In this document: positions 6,601 through 10,902 of the stretch, piece after piece | Position numbering within the stretch: the first letter of the stretch is position 1 | Layout: each line of letters starts with the position of its first letter | Notes under the pieces: generated by a model | The model's database searches: none | What the model was told of the DNA's origin: nothing | The model's input: the letters and a program-made list of their open reading frames with translations, nothing else | Program-made: the position numbers and the translations under genes | Assembly (NCBI GenBank): GCA_036939975.1 | Contig: JALLPB010001168.1 | Span: 1 to 10,902 of the forward strand | Direction: 5' to 3' | From: Cyclostephanos tholiformis | Lineage: Eukaryota; Bacillariophyta; Thalassiosirophyceae; Thalassiosirales; Thalassiosiraceae | DNA length: 10,902 nt

Positions 6601-8944
6601 GGGTGATGTTATTTGCTATGTCGCCAAATGCGCACCAAGTTTCGTTACCGAATCTGGTCGGATAAAAATGCCATTGGGATGCCTCTGTTGGGAGGAGAGT
6701 GGCGGGTTGTACCGCAGTCGGACGATGCGTTGGAGTCATTGTCAGTTGCTTAGTCGGCGGGGTAGTAGTGTGTTGCATCGCAGTCGGACGATAAGTTGGA
6801 GTCCCTGTTAAATTAGCAAAAGTTTCCTTGGCGGTCGGACTTTGTGAGNCATCATTCTCCCGGGGATAGTTGGTCAGTGTGAGATTATTCGCTATGTCAC
6901 CATATATGCATCGAGTTTCATTGCCAAATTTGGTGGGATAGAAATGCCACTCAGAAATCCTGGTTGGCGGGGTAGTGGCAGGTTGCATCGCAGTCGGAGG
7001 CTGCGTAGAGATCCCTGTTGGTTTTGCAGTAGTTGCCTCCGCGGTCGGACTGTGGGAGGGTGTGACTGTTGGACCATGTGAGGGCTTAGCAGTCGCACAC
7101 TCAGCTTCAACTACCTCATGACATATATGATCCAAACAGCATTCACACAAGGTTTTGTATAGTGCTTGATTCTCCCGGGGATGTATCTTCATGAGGGAAT
7201 CATTTGCGATGTCACCAAACGCACACCATGTTTCGTTGCCGAATTTGGTTGGATAAAAGTGCCACTCGGGGGCCTTAGATGGGGCATGCGTAGTCATAAC
7301 CTTCGTCGGAGTCAAGGTTGTTGGAGCCGGTGTTGGAATTGATGGCTCCTTTGTCGGACTTTCTGACGTCGAAGGGGAGGATGATGAGTCCGGGTTGGAA
7401 TGAATCGAATGATTCTTACTGGGACTTGCGGAAGGAAACTCCGTCACATCGACGGGGGCGGGCGTGACCGGTCCTCCGATCGGTATGCCAGTCGGCTTCT
7501 TCGTTCTTGGCCGTCTCATCGGTTGGGACGTTGGCGGCGGGGTCGGATTGCGCGAGGGCGTATCGGTCGTCGGTCCCTCGCTCGGACTTGCGGATGGAAG
7601 CTCCGTCGCATCGACGGGGACGGGCGTGACCGGTCCTTCGATCGGTATGCCAGTCGGCTTCTTCGTTCTTGGCCGTCTCGTCGGTTGGGACGATGGCGGC
7701 GGGGTCGGATTGCGCGAGGGCGTATCGGTCGTCGGTCCCTCGCTGGGACTTGCGGATGGAAGCTCCGTCGCATCGACGGGGATGGGCGTGACCGGTCCTT
7801 CCGTCGGTATCCCCGTCGGCTTTTTCGTTCTTGGCCGTATCGTCGGTTGGGACGATGGCCGCGGGGTCGGATTGTGTGAGGGCGTATCGGTCGTTGGTTC
7901 CTCGCTGGGACTTGCGGATGGAAAATCCGTCGCATCGACGGGGATGGGCGTGACCGGTCCTTCGGTCGGTATGCCAGTCGGCTTTTTCGTTCTTGGCCGT
8001 CTCGTCGGTTGCGGCGTTGGCGGCGGGGTCGGATTGTGCGAGGGCGTATCGGTCGTCGGTCCCTCGCTGGGACTTGCGGATGGAAACTCCGACTCGGGAG
8101 CGGGCGTCTCTGGGGATTTGGTGGGCTGTCGTAGGAACGATTAATGGGCATGCGATGAAGGCGAAATGAAAAATTTGACGACGATTAAAAAAAGGCATCG
8201 ACGAGATGGGAAAGGGATAGACACGAACGAACAAAGAGTGTCTAGCAGCACGTCATCCGATCCGATCGTTCCCCCCCCTCCCCCCTCTCCATTCGTCATA
8301 CTGGACAACTCATTACGACCGAGGCTATTTCCCGAGTCCTGATCTATCTCGATCTTCCATCACCAAGGGATGGTTTGACCATTTATTTCACGCACCTTCC
8401 TGGTGGGCGTCGCCGTCATCAGTTCGGAGCTCGGAGCGGAGGTCTTCGTCGGGACGGGAATGACCCCGTCGGTGGGCACGGGTGGCGACCTCGTTGGACT
8501 CTTGCTGGCAAGGGGCGAGTTAAACGGCGCGAGCGGCATCGGCGTCGGGGGGGGGCTGACGCCTGCGCCGCGGTTGAAGAACCAATCGTAGAATTCTTTG
8601 ACCCAGAGCGATCGACGATGATTATTGTCATCGCCATGGTCGTGTTTCTCTCCCTCCGACGATGTGGACCCTCGCACGCCCCCGACCCCGCCCCCGCCTC
8701 CCCCCCTTCTCGCTACCGACCTCGGCGGCATGATATCTCCGTCCGCAACGAAGGACGGGTCCACGACGTCGGGAACGGCAGCAGCCCACGTCGCCGTCGC
8801 CGTCGCCGTCAAGCCGCCAACCGCCACCATGGCTAGGATGGCGCATCCCGATACGACGTATTGGCGTCGTCGTCGTTTTTGCCGTATTTCAGTGCTTATT
8901 CCTCCTCGTCGTCCTCGTCTTCTCGCCATTATCGCGCGCTCCAT
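3686..8944 (-). CDS. Large secreted modular Cys-rich/PT-rich protein, likely cell-wall associated (two exons)
   Basis: The coding sequence joins exon 1 (8944-8396) to exon 2 (8125-3686): 183 + 1,479 = 1,662 residues as assembled. Arg-rich residues 1-28 are followed by a hydrophobic segment at about 29-46 and a small-residue stretch to about 56, a signal peptide or type II anchor. Residues 57-195 are Gly-, Asp/His- and Pro-rich. Residues 197-419 are four copies of a 54-residue P/T/S unit. From W471 to C1660 come about 13 modules of the form W-x-FYP...GNETxC...GD[IV]AN...LCECC..H.C....E..C, six cysteines each, separated by PT-rich linkers and two Thr/Ala tracts. Modules 8-9 are a different subtype with NDYPAYM and LFDSEDECC. 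There is no catalytic domain. The architecture and sequons resemble diatom extracellular or frustule-associated proteins, so a structural or binding role is inferred. Module 2 is truncated at an N. The first in-frame ATG of exon 2 (7519) is a Thr-to-Met change inside a repeat and is not the true start. M6 is an alternative start. Confidence 0.8.
4103..4342 (-). repeat. Thr/Ala-rich low-complexity minisatellite in the coding region
   Basis: This codes an 80-residue linker dominated by Thr and Ala (TTTTIAAT, ATTPGATT and similar) between modules 11 and 12. The plus-strand landmark TGGTGGTCGTT and variants recur at about 4131, 4191, 4224 and 4284, giving 60-bp units with one shorter 33-bp step. 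It is probably a mucin-like, O-glycosylatable spacer; the glycosylation is inferred from composition. A shorter Thr tract lies at 5073-5230. Confidence 0.7.
6849..6849. other. Single N: assembly gap or collapsed repeat inside module 2
   Basis: The 72 bp to the left of the N (6777-6848) are identical to 6048-6119, and the sequence to its right matches that starting at 6226. In the sister copy 106 bp (6120-6225) lie between these points, coding the LCECC half of a module and part of a linker. Here one N replaces them. The shortfall of 105 bp is a multiple of three, so the frame is kept and module 2 appears truncated. Confidence 0.8.
7418..8089 (-). repeat. 162-bp tandem repeat array (about 4.1 copies) coding P/T/S-rich units
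   Basis: The landmark GTTCTTGGCCGT recurs near 7503, 7665, 7827 and 7989, a period of exactly 162 bp (54 codons). Each unit encodes the pattern PRTKKPTGIP..GPVTP.PVDATE.PSASPSEGP and then TTDTPS.NPTPPP..QP.RR (two parts of one unit). Copies differ at scattered third and first positions, and 5' and 3' copies diverge most. The period is a multiple of three, so copy-number change keeps frame. All frames on both strands are nearly stop-free here, which creates several long spurious frames. Confidence 0.9.
8126..8395 (-). other. Intron of the large gene (270 nt, phase 0)
   Basis: On the minus strand the donor is AAG|GTGCGT (intron begins at 8395) and the acceptor TTCCTACGACAG|CCC (intron ends at 8126), with an ATTAAT 14-19 bases before it that could serve as branch site. 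Joining gives ...ATPTRK|PTKSPETPAPES..., a seamless PT-rich sequence in the same frame as the long downstream frame. Without splicing, translation would end at TGA 8362-8360, ten codons past the donor plus a few. The intron has a C-run on the plus strand at 8271-8285 and is less G/C-rich near its acceptor. Confidence 0.85.
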
Positions 8945-9283
8945 GATGTTTCTACGACCAGATCAATAATAATAATATTAGCCTGAACAGGTTCGCGGGC
9001 CGGGGGTCTTCCGTGATAATAATAAAATAAAATTTATTATATTACCTATTATGTCGAGCCTCTATGCTCGATTGGGATTGGATGGGGGCCAGTCTACAGT
9101 GCGGCTGGGTATATCGTCGAAACTTAAGCCGATGGACCAGGGGGCCATTCTGGGCGGATAGTAATCAGTCCCAAAAAGTTATTTGACATCATGGTCGTTT
9201 TGTGTGTGAATAATAGGAGATAGGTGTAATAATATTATTAACCCTTTCATATTAATAAGTACTCATTACGAGTTTTTAATGTA
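8945..9283 (-). promoter_or_regulatory. Intergenic region upstream of the large gene
   Basis: This 339-bp stretch has no gene. It should hold the 5' UTR and promoter of the minus-strand gene. AT-rich tracts occur at 8966-8980 and 9015-9052 (including the near-palindrome AATAAAATTTATT), and a perfect 14-bp palindrome TAATAATATTATTA lies at 9227-9240 next to the transposon-2 end. No specific TATA box or initiator can be assigned with confidence. Confidence 0.35.
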
Positions 9284-9292
9284 CGAGTTTAA
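9284..9292 (+). repeat. Candidate left terminal repeat of element 2
   Basis: CGAGTTTAA directly after TA matches the outermost nine bases of element 1's terminal repeats. It lies on the 5' side of a homologous transposase in the expected orientation. The length of the repeat cannot be set because the opposite end is not in the window. Confidence 0.55.
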
Positions 9293-9365
9293 TCCCTATG
9301 TTGGCGGACCCACTTTGTAACAAAAAAAAACCTAGTTGGCCGCATAGTAGTAATCCGGCTATTAA

Positions 9366-9454
9366 ACATTAGATCTAATGTCGCCCGACCCAACTGAGTG
9401 CACAGTCGTCTAGACGAGTGCTCTCTCGTCACAGTGATATAGGACACTCCTATA
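9366..9454. repeat. Cluster of three palindromes in the 5' region of element 2
   Basis: ACATTAGATCTAATGT (9366-9381) is a perfect 16-bp palindrome. TCGTCTAGACGA (9406-9417) is a perfect 12-bp palindrome. TATAGGA/TCCTATA (9438-9444 and 9448-9454) pair around CAC. They sit 80-170 bp inside the end, comparable in place to the two inverted repeats of element 1. Transposase binding or promoter control is possible but not shown. Confidence 0.6.
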
Positions 9455-9605
9455 CTCCAGCTGGATCTTGATGGTCTATTACTATGACTGTATTTGTGCA
9501 TGATGTTGTTAGAAAAAAAACTCGATCTTGCATGTTACATTGACCTTTGCTCATCATCTCACACTGACGATCGTCCGCCAGCCCAGTGGAAAGACATTCC
9601 CCAAC

Positions 9606-10902
9606 ATGTCGAGCACAGGTGGGGCTGCCGACCCGCGCGTCAAGGCGGCTGTGCGCATGATGAAAGATCACCCTACGCTTAGCCTTCCTCAGGCCATGTT
9701 GTTGGCTAAATTCTCTGAATCCGAGTGCAAGAACCGTACGATACAAATGAGGGTGCGTCGAGCCCATTCGGTGCAAATGCCAATGGTTGGAACCAATATT
9801 GATGTCGCAGGAACGCCGACGATGTCATCCTTGTCGACTCATGAGGGGACGATGACCAAAACGAGCATTCCTGGTGCGGTGTCCAATTCGTTGTCTGGAG
9901 CAGCTGACGACGTTGTCACGGCTCTATTCCCTGCTCCCCGACCCGAGGAACCACCCCGTCCGACGGCCCAAGCTAAGCAGAAAGAACGGTGCCACAGGCT
10001 AAAGGTTGCCGCGCATGCGAAGAAGGCGCACAAGCGAGCAACTTCTTTTTATGCATCCGAGTTAAAAAAGCCCACAGCAAAATGACTCTTGGCAGATGCG
10101 ATATCGAAGATAGTAAAAAAAGAATACAACGGCCATGGTCCATCGGCACGTTCGATTCAACGCTACGTTAACGACCACAAGGTTATTGGCCTCTCGCCAG
10201 TTAAGATGGGAAGCAGGGGGAATATTCCGCCCTGGGCGTACAGCGCTCTTTGCAACGCATTCGACAGCTACGTTCGGATTATGCAAGTGAATTCGTGCGG
10301 TCACGAGAACACGAGGCGAGTTTTATCCGCAAAGGTCAACGCAGCCATGGGGGTTGAGGCGAGTTCAAATGAGCTTTATTACCGCGTTATTCAGGATACC
10401 GCAACTGACATGAGAGCCGCCAAGGTGAACAATGTGGAGGATCGTCGGGTTCAGTGGACGACCCATAAAAATTTGAAATTGTGGTTTGAGAATTGGGGGA
10501 AGGATTTGGTGGAGCTCGGATTCGCTCATCTAGATGAGCATGACGACGTAATAATTCCCAATGACCAGCTCCATCAAATATTGAACTTCGATGAGACATG
10601 CCTATCTCATGATGGGAGCAACGGGGCAAGGGGTGGTCATCCAGAGGTGTTCATCTACGATCCTCAGCTGCCTTTGCCAGGAAAGAGAACGTCGAAGTGC
10701 AGCTCGACGACGACGATGATTACTGGGAGCACGGCCGCGGGAGAAGCCCTTCCGCCTCACTTCCAGTTCCAAACAAACGCAAAGAGTCACGATACAGAGC
10801 ACATTTGGATCGATGTGGCGGGTCTCTATCCAAAGGTGGTGATGGCGTTGGGAACAGGGACGGAGCACGAATTGGACTGCACCTTTGGACTGAACGCAAA
10901 GG
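9606..10902 (+). pseudogene. DDE/DDD (pogo-like) transposase of element 2, one internal TGA, truncated by the window
   Basis: The ATG at 9606 was chosen because it opens directly into a conserved helix-turn-helix-like block (DPRVKAAVRMMKDHPTLSLP, residues 9-28, continuing to RVRR near 51); an in-frame ATG at 9528 adds 26 unconvincing residues. The frame stops at TGA 10083-10085 after 159 residues, then continues in the same frame without another stop to the window end (273 codons including that TGA). That stretch includes a second HTH-like part and YYRVIQDTA, ILNFDETC (first catalytic Asp, D329) and SAGEALPPHFQF-like motifs shared with element 1. Homology runs on both sides of the TGA. A nonsense mutation or sequencing error is likelier than two genes. 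The second and third catalytic residues lie outside the window. Confidence 0.75.

Larger units (their letters stand above)
3695..7264 (-). repeat. Array of about 13 Cys-rich extracellular modules
   Basis: In the 1,662-residue protein, modules begin at W471, W576 (truncated), W668, W784, W889, W988, W1093, W1202 (subtype 2), W1261 (subtype 2 variant), Y1330, F1389, W1528 and Y1606. Modules 1-7 are close paralogs at DNA level with a repeat period of about 300-345 bp, which shows recent duplication. Modules 10-13 are more diverged. Six cysteines per full module (one after GNETx, three in LCECC, one after H-x, one at the end) would allow three disulfides. Nearly all of modules 1-7 and 12 carry the N-glycosylation sequon NET or NES; module 5 has NEV. 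Confidence 0.85.
9284..10902 (+). mobile_element. Second pogo-like transposon, 5' part (element 2)
   Basis: After a TA at 9282-9283 the sequence begins CGAGTTTAA, the same first nine bases as the ends of element 1, and 322 bp further a related transposase starts on the plus strand. Past those nine bases the end differs from element 1, and the protein is only about 40% identical by eye, so this is a different family of the same group. Three palindromes lie between the end and the transposase. The other end is outside the window. A second TACGAGTTT at 9268-9276 leaves some doubt about the exact boundary. Confidence 0.65.

Noticed and set aside
7517..7519. ATG at 7519 as the start of the large protein
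   Set aside because: It is a Thr-to-Met change inside a repeat unit. The same frame is open upstream to a good splice acceptor and joins an exon with a signal peptide.
7400..7879. 159-codon Arg/Gly-rich plus-strand frame
   Set aside because: Antisense of the 162-bp repeat; the apparent RRLGRW repeats only mirror the tandem structure.
7418..8089. CRISPR array or satellite interpretation of the regular repeats
   Set aside because: There are no short repeats with unique spacers. The whole 162-bp unit repeats, is coding, and keeps frame.
7464..8144. 226-codon plus-strand frame and a 211-codon minus-strand frame (8151-7516) over the 162-bp array
   Set aside because: The array has a period divisible by three and few stops in any frame. 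The frame that joins exon 1 and gives PT-rich text continuing into the modules is the coherent one; these are shadows.
8375..8836. Plus-strand Arg/Pro-rich frames opposite exon 1
   Set aside because: They are antisense to a G/C-rich coding exon that has a signal peptide and a working splice donor; no motif supports them.
762..10085. Reassigned TGA (sense codon) to explain stops in both transposases
   Set aside because: One of the stops is TAA, and the large cellular gene in between shows no in-frame TGA over 1,662 codons. Mutation is simpler.

Overview
The window looks like nuclear DNA of a diatom, most likely a centric one. The evidence is a very long secreted protein built from Pro/Thr-rich linkers and repeated Trp/Tyr/Cys-rich modules of the kind found in diatom cell-wall proteins, a GT-AG intron, eukaryotic transposases with TA target duplications, and no bacterial operon structure. 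The organism is inferred from protein style; no search was run.

Layout. (1) 1-268 is non-coding flank. (2) 271-3505 is what appears to be a complete Tc1/mariner/pogo-type DNA transposon on the minus strand. It has perfect 24-bp terminal inverted repeats, a TA on each side, and a DDE/DDD transposase reading frame (3191-657) broken by three in-frame stops. Two inverted repeats lie between the right end and the transposase start. (3) 3508-3685 is a short spacer ending in the 3' end of the next gene. (4) 3686-8944 (minus) is one large gene: exon 1 (8944-8396) encodes a signal peptide or membrane anchor and a basic/Gly/Pro-rich head, followed by a 270-nt phase-0 intron (8395-8126) and a 4.4-kb exon 2. 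Exon 2 starts with a 162-bp tandem repeat coding a 54-residue P/T/S-rich unit, then carries about 13 cysteine-rich modules separated by PT-rich or Thr-rich linkers. A single N at 6849 stands where about 106 bp of one module appear to be missing. (5) 8945-9283 is AT-rich intergenic DNA, upstream of the large gene. (6) 9284-10902 is the 5' part of a second, diverged transposon on the plus strand. It starts with the same terminal bases after a TA and encodes a related transposase (roughly 40% identical by eye) with one in-frame TGA; it runs off the window.

The cell-wall-like gene is therefore bracketed by two related but distinct transposons in opposite orientation, the first ending only about 180 bp past its stop codon. 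The most noteworthy points are the exactly defined ends of element 1, the matching end of element 2, the stops in otherwise well-preserved frames of both transposases, the clusters of palindromes inside both transposon ends, and the unusual modular secreted protein that emerges only when the intron is removed.
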